Source of the DNA: Paralithodes platypus
Lineage: Eukaryota > Arthropoda > Malacostraca > Decapoda > Lithodidae
Direction of reading: 5' to 3'
DNA length: 64,000 nucleotides
NCBI GenBank assembly: GCA_032716605.1
Contig: CM064519.1
Span: 13,850,144 to 13,914,143, forward strand
A program made the translations under genes and the position numbers. Shown here piece by piece: positions 10,759 to 19,429 of the stretch. The notes below the pieces were generated by a model that was given only the letters and a program-made list of their open reading frames with translations, searched no databases and was not told the origin of the DNA. The stretch's first letter is position 1; every line of letters begins with the position of its first letter.

Positions 10759-11939
10759 ATCATGTCAAAACTCTAGGCTTCAAGGTAAATCTGGTAAAGT
10801 CAAACCTTGTTCCCTCAAGAGTAATTCAGTGGATAGGGCTGGTCTGGGACACCGCCGCTCTCACTCTGAGTCAGAGTGTGGACAATCGCAACAGGTTTCG
10901 CAGGAAACTGTTCAGGTTTCTTCACAGTCTGACTACGACACGAAGAGTCTGGGAGTCTCTGGTCGGCTCTCTCAACTGGATTCAGCTAACTGTCAAGTTG
11001 GGCCGGTTGAAAGTAAAACGATTAATATTGGAGGGCAACAAATATTTCCCACTCTTACCGGCGGGAAAATTATGGCCCATACCAAAATTAATCCACACCT
11101 TACTAGCGGTCTGGGCGAAGAGGGAAACATTGCACTCAATCATGTCATGGACCTCTCCTCCTCCAACGGTATGGGTAGACACGGATGCGTCAGGCACCAT
11201 AGGGTGGGGATTTCAGTCAAATCAGGGGCACCAGGGTCAGGGACTTTGGTCCCACTTAGAAATCTCTCACATAAATGTCAAAGAGTTACTAGTCCCATTG
11301 TATTTCCTTCAGGCTCACGGCCCGGCGTTACGGGGCAAGTCAGTGGCCTTCAGAATGGACAATCTGAATGCAGTTCACTGTATTCAGAAACAAGGGTCAA
11401 CGAGGTCAAGGAAGTTGCTACTCGTGTCGGAAGAGATTTTTGTTCTAGCCACCAGTCTAGATATTTATCTTCACGCATCTTATCTCCCAGGCGTAGCGAA
11501 CGTCTGGGCAGACGCTCTGTCCCGGAGACAGAGCACGACAGTAGAATGGGAGCTCAAGCAACCCATTTTCGACCTAATGATTGCGGAGCTCTCCCATCCA
11601 CAAGTGGGTCTTTTTGCGTCCGAGGAGACTCACAAGCTCCCTCTATACCTCACCCGCCGGACGATAACGCCGGCAGGGGGGCCAGACTCCCTAGTGACAG
11701 ACTGGAACAGATGGAGCTCCATCTATCTGTTTCCACCGCCAGATGCGTCACTAATGTGCCACGTAGTGAACAAACTACGAGTTTATCGAGGCTTAGTCTC
11801 GCTAATCGCGCCCCTGTGGCCAGCGCAGGTGTGGTGCCAGCAGTTAATAATGTGGTGCCCGGACCCGGTATCGCTCCCGGTCGGGTACTTCCACTTAAGA
11901 CACGATTGGCAACCTAGAGACCTCGCTGACTTTTGCATT
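10743..11939 (+). pseudogene. DIRS reverse transcriptase C-terminus and RNase H (palm deleted)
   Basis: The frame begins abruptly after gag with KTLGFKVNLVKSNLVPS and QWIGLVWDT, which corresponds to the end of the RT palm/thumb; the usual YxDD region is absent. An RNase H domain follows. Within the stretch that starts at 10878 it shows WVDTDASG (D101/D103), KELL (E136), RMDNLNAV (D161) and ADALSR (D212), the four-acid pattern. The frame then runs uninterrupted into the recombinase. An 8-bp direct repeat, CATGTCAA, at 10740-10747 and 10761-10768 lies at the deletion junction. Confidence 0.85.
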
Positions 11940-12922
11940 ATGGACATTCAGGAGGCCAAGTGGCTAGCACCATACGGTAGGGATGTGACCAATAAATTGC
12001 TCAATCAATATACTCAGTCTACTAAGCGACAATATCAATCTCATTGGAAAGCTTTTACTTCTTGGATTGTTAGAACGGAACAAACTGTACCCTCAGTGGC
12101 ATTGGTTTTTAATTACTTGAAATATCTGTTTGAGCAGAAACGTTTATCTGTGGTTACTTTGAAGAATCACTTAACTGCGATTAGAGTGCCCTTTTTTTCG
12201 ACCTTACAGGTCTATCCATACCGGTGGCGGAGGAAACAGGATTTATGAGAGCGTGTTTTAAACTCCGCCCACCTCCCCGTCAGCTCATGCCTACTTGGTC
12301 TCTGGACAAAGCTTTGTCTTTACTTCATTCTCGTCTGTATCAAAATACTGCAGACTTTGCTTTAATCTTAAAGAAGGCAGTTTTCCTTTTGGCTTTGGCC
12401 ACCGGAAACAGAGTGTCTGAGCTGGCGGCGATGAGCAACACACCTAATTGTCTTAGGTTTGGTAGACTTAATGATTCAATTTCCATTGCACCCTCCCCGG
12501 CGTTTGTAGCCAAGAATGAGCATAGTGCACACGTGTTTTCTGAATTCACGGTGCCGGCGTTAAAAAGGGGAAAGGTGCATCATAATTTATGTCCAGTGCA
12601 AGCTCTAACCAAATATTTAAGAATAGCTCCTCATAACCCCCCAGGTGCTTTATGGGTAGCGAGTACGGGTAAACGCTTACTTAAACGGCGATTAGCCTCT
12701 CTTCTAGTAGAAGTCATTAAAGAGAGTAATCCCGGCGTTGTGGATAGGGCCCACGATTTACGCAAGTGGGCGGCCTCTTTACGTTTCCTGAAAAACTTTT
12801 CAGTTGAAGATATTGCGTCCACACAGTTGTGGGCGTTTAATCATACGTTTCTCTCTAGATACTTGTCAGTTGCTCTAGACAAACCTTCCTTACCATGTAT
12901 AGCTTTAAGGCAGAGGGTCTAG
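11940..12922 (+). pseudogene. DIRS tyrosine recombinase, one frameshift
   Basis: ATG 11940 opens a SAM-like core-binding domain (YTQSTKRQYQSHWKAF, then LKNHLTAIR). The frame shifts in the T-run 12192-12198 and continues as a catalytic domain to TAG 12920-12922. Within the segment numbered from 12224, the catalytic set is visible: R63 in ATGNRVSEL, H177 and R180 in AHDLRKWA, W203, and the nucleophile Y213 in SRYL. This R..HxxR..W..Y set defines the family, which integrates circular DIRS cDNA by strand exchange. Apart from the T-run shift (one base lost or two gained) the enzyme looks complete. Confidence 0.9.
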
Positions 12923-13488
12923 GTGGCCCTGCAGTCACTTATGTTTATTTTCAAGGAAAGGGGGGGGGGGGGTGCAGTCAGTTGACATAGGACACCCTAG
13001 ACCCCGCCGGAGTATGAGAACTGTGATACAATTTAAGGTTGAAATGTGATATGAAAATTTCTCTGAGAGAATTTGTGCTAGTACAAAGTTTAGTACAAAA
13101 CAACGGTGTTGTTTATAGTAGTTTTAGCTGCGAAAGCAATGTTAACATTAGTTCAATGGAGTTCATTAGCAATTGATCTCCACATGTATTTTGGGGTTTA
13201 TGATGTGCACATATAAACTTATAACTTATTATTTGTCACCACTCGTTGAGTGGGGTGCCTTTTTTGTAACTACAGATCTGTGTTCAGAATCTTCAGTGTT
13301 ACCTATTTTTGTCAGGCAGGCTTCTTTGAAGCACGCACCTGCCTGAACCCCCTTTTTCTTGTATATTTCCGGCCTACGCCGTATTAATACATTTTTCAAA
13401 AGTAAGAATACTATGTGGTTGTTTTTTATTATCTGCTTTTCTAGAGTTATGATATGATTACGAATGTCCCCCTCCAGTCTTAGATATC
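12923..13488 (+). other. DIRS 3' noncoding region
   Basis: No ORF is seen. A poly-G run lies at about 12958-12972, and an imperfect hairpin around 13313-13345 pairs CAGGCAGG with CCTGCCTG. The stretch lies between the recombinase stop and the internal complementary region. Confidence 0.6.
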
Positions 13489-13606
13489 AGGCATGTTCGT
13501 CAATGATGGAGGGGCCACTAATAAATTATAGGATTGACTCCTGTAAGGAGACTAGGAAAACCTAATATTTAGTAGTGGCCCCGTAATCATTGACGACTGT
13601 GGCCCT
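13489..13606 (+). repeat. DIRS internal complementary region
   Basis: The first half (13490-13530, AGGCATGTTCGTCAATGATG...) is the reverse complement of the left end at 6253-6295. The second half (13532-13600, ACTCCTGTAAGGAG... to AATCATTGACGA) is the reverse complement of the right end at 13950-14017. In DIRS models this region templates closure of the circular intermediate. It also encodes the junction that would place right end next to left end. Confidence 0.92.
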
Positions 13607-13662
13607 CCCGACCGTCCCCTTCCCATTCGTTGATGTATTAAGGATTTTGGTTTACTTGATAT

Positions 13663-14018
13663 GTCAGTGAAGGAGGAATTACGCCTGATTCAGCGTCTGG
13701 TCAGAAATCCACACAAGTACATCCACGATATGATGGAAAGCTTATTGGATCGTTATTCTTATTTTCTTTTTGTTTTTATTTTTTACGAAGTTTTTTCGTA
13801 GTGAGAACCCAATTCATAATGACTGAAGCCATGAGTGAGGTCGCGTGCGCTCATGATGAAGGCTCCTCAGTTTTTAAATGCTCTGCGCGGTAGATTCAAA
13901 CTACGGCGGATTAGTGTTTGAAGAGGATGCCTTATGTAATAGGCATGTTCGTCAATGATTACGGGGCCACTACTAAATATTAGGTTTTCCTAATCTCCTT
14001 ACAGGAGTCAAACCTATA
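13663..14018 (+). repeat. DIRS right inverted terminal repeat with end extension
   Basis: 13663-13966 mirrors the left repeat. The extra ~50 bp to 14018 (TACTAAATATTAGG... ACAGGAGTCAAACC) is absent from the left end but is complementary to the second half of the internal complementary region. That fits the asymmetric right end of DIRS elements. Confidence 0.9.
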
Positions 14019-14110
14019 TTTTTTCAATTTGTCAATAACGAAAATCCTCCATGCGGACTATATGGAGAAAAATATGGCGAATCTGTTGGTGCCTATTTTC
14101 TCTTATAAAT
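14019..14110 (-). repeat. Repeat R5, part downstream of the DIRS insertion
   Basis: TTTTTTCAATTTGTCAATAA onward matches the reverse complement of 25150-25244, picking up exactly where 6250 left off. The match fades shortly after the TGGTGCCTATTTTCTC motif. Confidence 0.8.
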
Positions 14111-14514
14111 TGTTTCTAATAAGGCGGATGTACAGTAGTGTCCTTGAAGATTATCGGAGTCTGCATAAAGCTGATTGGCCCACACAAGGCAGATCCCTCT
14201 CACGCCCAACCCCAATTACAAGGCCTAATTAAAGGCCCACCTCACAAAAGAACTTTAGGACCTAGGCTAATTGGCTAAGTTTATCTAGGACAGACAATAT
14301 GGCCTTACTGATCCAGGGGACCAGGGCAGCTCGGCTAACCATATGTCATATTTAGCCTGTGCATTTTGTCTTCGAGCCTAACTAGCCTACTGGTTACTGG
14401 TAGGGGCAGCCTATGCTGAAATTGAGGGCAAGAGTTGTGTTATCGGCCGGGCGTATCACTTACCTCTGACTGGGTAGCCTATATCCTACTCCTAGTGTTT
14501 ACTAGGCTATATCC
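14111..14514. other. Repeat-derived spacer without gene
   Basis: Contains CTAGGCTA-type words and a partial R5-like block (14455-14515, TTACCTCTGAC... GTTTACTAGGC) resembling 6045-6115. No coding feature recognised. Confidence 0.45.
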
Positions 14515-14752
14515 AGCTCTTCTGAGCTATCAGAACTTCAGAAGAGACTGGATGACTCCGTCGTCGACACCTGCCCGGGATGTAGGTTGACACAGCATAG
14601 AAGACTGCATTTCACACAACCACTTATGCCAACAACACAATCTAGGCTACACTCAATGAGAGATCTGTGGGAACAGTGGGAAAGCCCGATAGTGGCCATG
14701 GGCCTTCCTCAGGGAGCCAGGGACCCGGGGCAGTGCGGCCAGGCAGCTTAGG
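14515..14752 (+). pseudogene. LINE ORF2 C-terminal Cys/His fragment
   Basis: One frame reads ELSELQKRLDDSVVDTCPGC, then an RLTQHRRLHF-type segment and SRLHSMRDLWEQW before a stop. A CP-x-C ... H ... PTTQ...L...DLW arrangement is typical of the extreme C-terminus of several arthropod non-LTR ORF2 proteins. It is short, isolated and embedded in an R5-like repeat, so it is a relic. Confidence 0.5.
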
Positions 14753-14784
14753 GAACAACACGTACAACTATATCCTGGACCCTT

Positions 14785-14880
14785 TGAAAGGACATTAGCC
14801 TAACCTAACAACCTTACCTAACCTATCCTAGTATTATGGGTGAGGGCTGCCGGCTGCCGCCCCCAACCCCCCGCTGTTTG
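14785..14880 (-). repeat. TTAGG/GC-hairpin repeat unit, minus copy
   Basis: CCTTTGAAAGGACATTAGCC, a run of CCTAACC words and GTATTATGGGTGAGGGCTG..CCCC match 6118-6200 and 25551-25650 in the same orientation. Confidence 0.75.
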
Positions 14881-14889
14881 ACATCACAT

Positions 14890-15724
14890 CAACTTACGTG
14901 GTATTCCCCAGGGAAGTGTTTTGAGTCCTGTTTTGTTTGTCATATTTATAAATGATGTGCCTGATGCTTTAAGGAGCTCTGTAAAGATATTTGCTGACGA
15001 CACAAAGCTATTCCAAGCAATTAATCTCCTGAGGAACGGGTCCAGATGCAAGAGGACTTAGACCATTTGGCAGAATGGTCTCAGAAGTGGCAGCTGGGCT
15101 TCAATGCAGCAAAGTGTAAGATACTCCACCACATAGGACATTCAAACACAAAAGCAGACATATGAAATGAACTCCACAATACTGGAAGATACCAAGAAGG
15201 AAAATGACCTAGGAGTCATCATTGATGAGGAGCTAACATTTCATCATCACATAAATCCTGCGGTTAGCAAAGCCTCAGGATGCTACGACTTGTCAGGTCC
15301 ACCTTTGCTTGTCTAGACCAATCTAACAATCCCCAGACTGTTCACCACCATGGTACGCCACCACTTGGAGTATGGAAACATCATCTGGCATCCAAGATTT
15401 AGAGGAGACCGCTAGAAATAGAAAAGGTACAAAGAAGAGCCACCAAACTGGTCCCATGTTAAAGAGATCTACCATATGAAAAACGACTCGAGACCCTGAA
15501 CTTGCCATCGCGGGAGTATCGTAGGAAGAGAGGGGACATGCTCCAGGTTTACAAGATACTAAATGGTATGGACAGGCTTGATTCCAGGGAAATTCTTCAT
15601 CATCATTCACGATGCATATCCACCCGAGGGAACGGCCCGAAAATCTATAATGAGAATTCAAGACTTTGTGTCCCGACAAAATGTATTCAGCCAGCGTATA
15701 GTCCAATGATGGAATTCCCTACCA
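14890..15724 (+). pseudogene. CR1/jockey-like reverse transcriptase relic, interrupted by the assembly gap
   Basis: Successive fragments in shifting frames read GIPQGSVLSPVLFVIFINDV, VKIFADDTKLF (catalytic FADD), LAEWSQKWQLGFNAAKCKI, ENDLGVIIDEELTFHHHIN, a HHLEYGNIIWHPR stretch, YEKRLETLNLPSREYRRKRG and MLQVYKILNGMD. Order and motifs match the RT thumb and tail of CR1-group LINEs. Stops and shifts throughout mark it as dead. The sequence runs into Ns at 15725. Confidence 0.85.
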
Positions 15725-15824
15725 NNNNNNNNNNNNNNNNNNNNNNNNNNNNNNNNNNNNNNNNNNNNNNNNNNNNNNNNNNNNNNNNNNNNNNNNNNNN
15801 NNNNNNNNNNNNNNNNNNNNNNNN
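15725..15824. other. Assembly gap (100 N)
   Basis: Exactly 100 Ns, the conventional length for a gap of unknown size. The joined sides differ sharply: an RT relic on the left and GT-rich repeat on the right. Confidence 0.99.
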
Positions 15825-15834
15825 GTCAGTGAAG

Positions 15835-16051
15835 TATGTCTGGTTTGAGCGAGTGTGTGCAGTTGGTGAAGAAGAGAGAGAGTGTGTGTGTATGTGCGTG
15901 AGTGAGAGAGAGTGTGTACTGTATGTGAGTGTGTGTGTGAGAGTAAAAGAGGGAGTGTGTGTGTGTGTGTGATATTGAGTGTCAGTATGTCTGTGTAAGA
16001 GAGTGTATGTGAGTATGTACGTATGAGAGTGTGTGTGTGAGAGAGAGGGAG

Positions 16052-16091
<40 letters not shown>
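15835..16091. repeat. GT/GA-rich microsatellite
   Basis: Interrupted (GT)n and (GAGT)n, ending in an uninterrupted (GT) run at about 16055-16091. Open frames over it are compositional. Confidence 0.9.
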
Positions 16092-16094
<3 letters not shown>

Positions 16095-16439
16095 TAAAGA
16101 AAGACCCACCCTCATACACCTGCTTTCAAGTTTACACAATAATGTAACGGGATACGCTCCAAAACTATATATCGGTTACGTATGAATCGGTATGTGTAGC
16201 GTAGCAGATTGTATTTGCCAGGTCCCGAGTGGAAAATGGAAGAGGAACGTTTTTACATGAATTCCCGAGTGAGGTGGATGAAAAAAAAGTCTTCTAAATA
16301 AAGCTATAATAGATTAGAAAAGGCGTCACCGGTACAAAAGGGGTTAATGAAGGTAACACAAGGCAATTACTAAGAATAATACACAATTTATATGCTAATG
16401 TGAAAGTTAGGGGAAGATAGAGGGCGTAGGGGAAACTGG
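16092..16439. other. Spacer with a fragment of a TTAA MITE end
   Basis: CGTCACCGGTACAAAAGGGG followed by TTAA (16324-16346) is the 3' terminal inverted repeat of the palindromic MITE family described at 18120-18333; its partner end is not evident. Nothing else seen. Confidence 0.5.
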
Positions 16440-16690
16440 TGTATTAAGTGTCATTAGTTCGAGGGGATATTTTAGGACCTACCCCTTTTCGCTAAAGTAC
16501 TTTGGAGGTTATAAGACGTATCACCCTAATGGTTTGGCGATAATAAGATGCTTCACCTCACTCAGGTGTCGATTTCCGTCGAAGCGAACGATAGCGTGCC
16601 TGCAGCTTAGAAGAAATCGGCCTTGGACCGAGATATATTTCTATGGAAAACTACAAATTTAGCTTGAAAGGGGTCTGGAGGACGGACGGA
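16440..16690 (+). repeat. Repeat R3 copy (GCGAACGATAGCG core)
   Basis: A diverged copy of the family best preserved at 62160-62490. It has CCTAATGGTTTGGCGATAAT, CAGGTGTCGATTTCC, a core resembling GCGAGCGATAGCGAGCC, then an aaaacTACAAATTTAGCTTGAAAG-like tail and GGGGTCTGG. Confidence 0.7.
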
Positions 16691-16714
16691 CGGACGGACG
16701 GACGGACGGACGGA

Positions 16715-16792
<78 letters not shown>

Positions 16793-16976
16793 CTCTCTCT
16801 CTCTCTCTCTTCTCCTCTCGCTCTCTCTCTCCTCTCATTCCTCCGTCCATCTCTCCTCAATCTCTCTCATTCTCTCGTCTCCCTGCTCATCTCTCTCTCT
16901 CTCACCTCATCTCTCTCTCTCCTCTCTCTCTCTCCCTCATCCTCTCTCCATCTCTCTCTCCACCTCCTCCTCTCTC

Positions 16977-17017
<41 letters not shown>
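16678..17017. repeat. (ACGG)n and (CT)n microsatellites
   Basis: About ten ACGG units at 16679-16717 pass directly into a ~300-bp CT-rich tract. Long Ser/Leu or Arg/Glu frames across it are artefacts of composition. Confidence 0.95.
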
Positions 17018-17020
<3 letters not shown>

Positions 17021-17809
17021 TTTTAAGAAAGTCTGAGAAGGCGTTATGGTTACCTTTACCTAGGGGACAAACAAAACACATTGCTCGAAAATGGCAAAAT
17101 GCAAGCCAAACCCTCAATAATACTCAAACAAAGAATCACAAAGAATCACAAAGACCCGGAACAACGTCGGACCAGCTAGTGTTAAAAGACCGTAATATTG
17201 AATACGCTGTTAGAGCGTTATAATGTACTGTTATTGCCACGGTTATTATTTATTGTGTACCGGTACTTAACACTATCTGGGCCGACGTCTTGGGCGATAC
17301 TGTGATCATTTATTTAATTATTTTTGACGATTTTGCTTGCTTATCCATTTCGAGTACGTATCTTAGATTGTCCCCTAGGCTAACGAAAACGCCTTCCCAG
17401 ACTTCCTTCCAACTAAAAAATGCCCACCCAGACCCTCTTCAAGTTAAATTTGTAAATTTTTGGATGGAATTTACAGGCTCGATCTTGCTCGCCCAGAATA
17501 TAATCGACACCTGAACGAAGTGAAGCATTTTATTCTCATCAAAGTAATGGTGTGAAATGTCTTAAAATTTCCAAGGTAATGGATTGAAACAATGGAATTC
17601 CAAGAAACCCATCTTTGGATCAAATAGGGTTAACAATAAAGATATATGTTCGAGATATACTGTATATTCCTTGTAAGGTCTTAATTTACAACACCAGTAG
17701 AACGTATATTAGCTCCCCACTCTCTCTTCCGTATCTACAGTATGTCCTGCCTTTTTCAGGGTGTACCTTATTAACGAATTGTATATCTATGTATCCACTC
17801 CATTCCTAT
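17018..17809. other. Repeat-derived spacer
   Basis: 17018-17195 resembles 43600-43815 (CCCTCAATAATA...AAACAAA, then ACGTCGGACCAGCTAGTGTT), apparently the tail of an R3-associated unit. From 17200 to 17809 I recognise nothing; short open frames there have no domains. Confidence 0.5.
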
Positions 17810-18021
17810 ACGCCCCTTCAGCACGATGACGTAATTTTGATCATATTCTGGTTAACATTAGACAATATTTTTTAGCTTATACTCAACCTCTTGGACTCAA
17901 AGGGGTAACTAGGATCTCAATAAACCCTCTGAGTAACATGGGTCCTTCTCAAAATGCATAACATCGTCTAATTGTAACCTGAATCAAAAGTTAAACGACG
18001 TCCTCGTGCTGAAGGGGTTAA
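17810..18021. mobile_element. Palindromic TTAA MITE, subfamily B
   Basis: About 210 bp, beginning CCCCTTCAGCACGATGACG and ending in its inverse CGTGCTGAAGGGG plus TTAA. The left TTAA is mutated. Internal inverted motifs (TTAGAC..AT and ATCGTCTAA) make the whole unit a weak palindrome. Sister copies lie at 47365-47577 and 58799-59011. Confidence 0.85.
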
Positions 18022-18119
18022 TTGCAAAAGTTAGAAACCTGTCTGCACATCTTTTGTTTTTGACAAATATAACCTCATATCCTGTGACCCTCTACTCTGT
18101 CCTAGCTTTCGTCCTCTAG

Positions 18120-18333
18120 TTAACCCCTTCGGTACCGGCGACGTCTTTTTAGCTACTTCTGGCTACTATAAGATGATTTTATTCAGTTTAAATAGGGGAT
18201 CCAGCAATTACCAGCCTTCGAACTATCTCACTTAACCCTTTATACTACAAGAGTTCCTTCTTAAGCTGCCAAACTCGTCTAAATATAGCTAGAATATAAT
18301 TTAAAAAACAATCACCGGTACAGAAGGGGTTAA
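18120..18333. mobile_element. Palindromic TTAA MITE, subfamily A
   Basis: Bounded by TTAA at 18120-18123 and 18330-18333, with terminal inverted repeats TTAACCCCTTCGGTACCGG and CCGGTACAGAAGGGGTTAA. Internally, AAGATGATTTTATTCAG and a GTCTAAATATAGCTAG segment pair across the centre. TTAA boundaries and a CCC start recall piggyBac-type elements. Copies of the subfamily are at 31031, 45303, 51980, 52538, 57233 and 62796. Confidence 0.88.
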
Positions 18334-18524
18334 GATACGCTGCACCCCTAATAGGTCATCAACTATGGACCTAAGAAATCCGTGGCCTTTTAAATAGCAC
18401 ACGCACCAGCCGAGGATCAAAGGCTATAACCCTTACCGTCTACGGGTTAATATACTGTATATAATTTCCACTTTCCCTGGTCGGAATGACAGTCAACAAG
18501 TCCTTTCCACTCTTTAGGGCCGGT
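18334..18524. other. Spacer, nothing recognised
   Basis: Contains a further ACCCTTACCGTCTACGGGTTAA-like end (to about 18450) that may belong to a decayed TTAA element. No gene. Confidence 0.4.
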
Positions 18525-18770
18525 TTTTCTGTCCCCTTCTCCCTCGTGTTTAGCCTCCTTAGTTTTGAGATTTAAAAACGTTTGTCCCTTTAGTTTAGCG
18601 ATTTTAATACCTTTCACCCAATTTTGTTGTCAATATTAGGCTCTTTCGTGCTATTTAGGTGTCAATTATCTGGCGAGCAATAGCGAGCCTGTGATTTTAA
18701 GAGAAACCGGCCCTATCGAAAAATTTACAAATTTATCTTGAAGGGGGGTCTAGGGAGTGTGTGTTTTTTT
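18525..18770 (+). repeat. Repeat R3 copy
   Basis: GTCCCCTTCTCCCTCGTGTT, the phased TTTTGAGATTT and GCGATTTTAATACC words, then GCGAGCAATAGCGAGCCTG and the ACAAATTTATCTTGAAGGGG tail match 62190-62440. Confidence 0.8.
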
Positions 18771-19047
18771 TGTTTAAGATTGATGGAAGGTTCAGCGAGG
18801 AAACTATAAAATATATGAATAATTAAATACATAGACCCCAAAAAATAACCACTGTCCCCTTAAGCGACGCGATGAAAAGTTCCCATAACGCTCAAAGGAA
18901 AGACGAAAAGAAAAGGAAAAAATCCGTATACAATCCCTGGATCTTTATTTTTTTGACCGCAGCTTATGGGAAACGGCTATTATTAATTCCCGGGGTTTAG
19001 TTGGCGGTTAGTCCGAGCGTTGCCTTGGTAACGGATCTGTGGTGACT
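18771..19047. other. Spacer, nothing recognised
   Basis: No ORF with a domain, no repeat boundary and no structured RNA recognised. Confidence 0.4.
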
Positions 19048-19250
19048 GGGGAGGGAAGGAGGGAGGGAAGGAGGGAGGGGGGGGGGGGGGGAGGGGGAGA
19101 GGGGGGAGAGAGAGAGAGAGAAAGGCCTTACTTTAACTCTATATTGGGTGTGTGTGACTGTGTGTGTGTAGAAGGGGGAGTGAGGAGGGGTGAAGGAGGG
19201 GTATGAGAGAGGGAGGAGAGGTATGAGAGAGGAAGGAGGGATAGGAGTAC
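19048..19250 (+). repeat. G-rich polypurine tract with quadruplex potential
   Basis: Repeated GGGA, GGAGGG and a run of about 16 Gs at 19075-19091, followed by (GA)n and GAGGAGGGG words. Many closely spaced G-triplets on the plus strand would allow G-quadruplex structures. Confidence 0.8.
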
Positions 19251-19429
19251 AAAGGAGTACAAAGGAGTACAAAGTAAATCAAGCAACAACAGATCTAGTG
19301 ACCCTTCTAGGTTGCTTGTCCTCCAAAAAACTGAGGATCAAGTGTCCAAACAGTGGTTTAGAGTGGGTAAGGGAACATTGGAAAGGGAATTACTGCCCTG
19401 GAACTAATGTCCGTGGCAGGATTAGGAAG

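Larger units (their letters stand above)
6251..14018 (+). mobile_element. DIRS-type tyrosine-recombinase retrotransposon, RT-deleted
   Basis: Diagnostic features are inverted terminal repeats of about 300 bp (6251-6562 and 13663-14018), an internal complementary region (13489-13606) that pairs with both outer ends, a gag-like region, RNase H, and a tyrosine recombinase instead of an integrase. The flanks join as one continuous repeat, and the empty form is seen on the minus strand at 25244/25245. No target duplication is evident, as expected for DIRS elements, which integrate by recombination. Most of the RT palm is deleted at about 10740-10768, and several 1-bp frameshifts are present, so this copy is non-autonomous. 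Confidence 0.93.

Noticed and set aside
10829..11917. 362-codon plus-strand frame
   Set aside because: Shadow of the DIRS RNase H frame in another register; no domain and biased composition.
15502..15972. Open frame spanning the N gap
   Set aside because: It joins an RT relic to a GT microsatellite through Ns; there is no continuous protein.
16643..17026. Ser/Leu-rich and Arg/Glu-rich frames
   Set aside because: Translations of (CT)n/(GA)n microsatellite on both strands.
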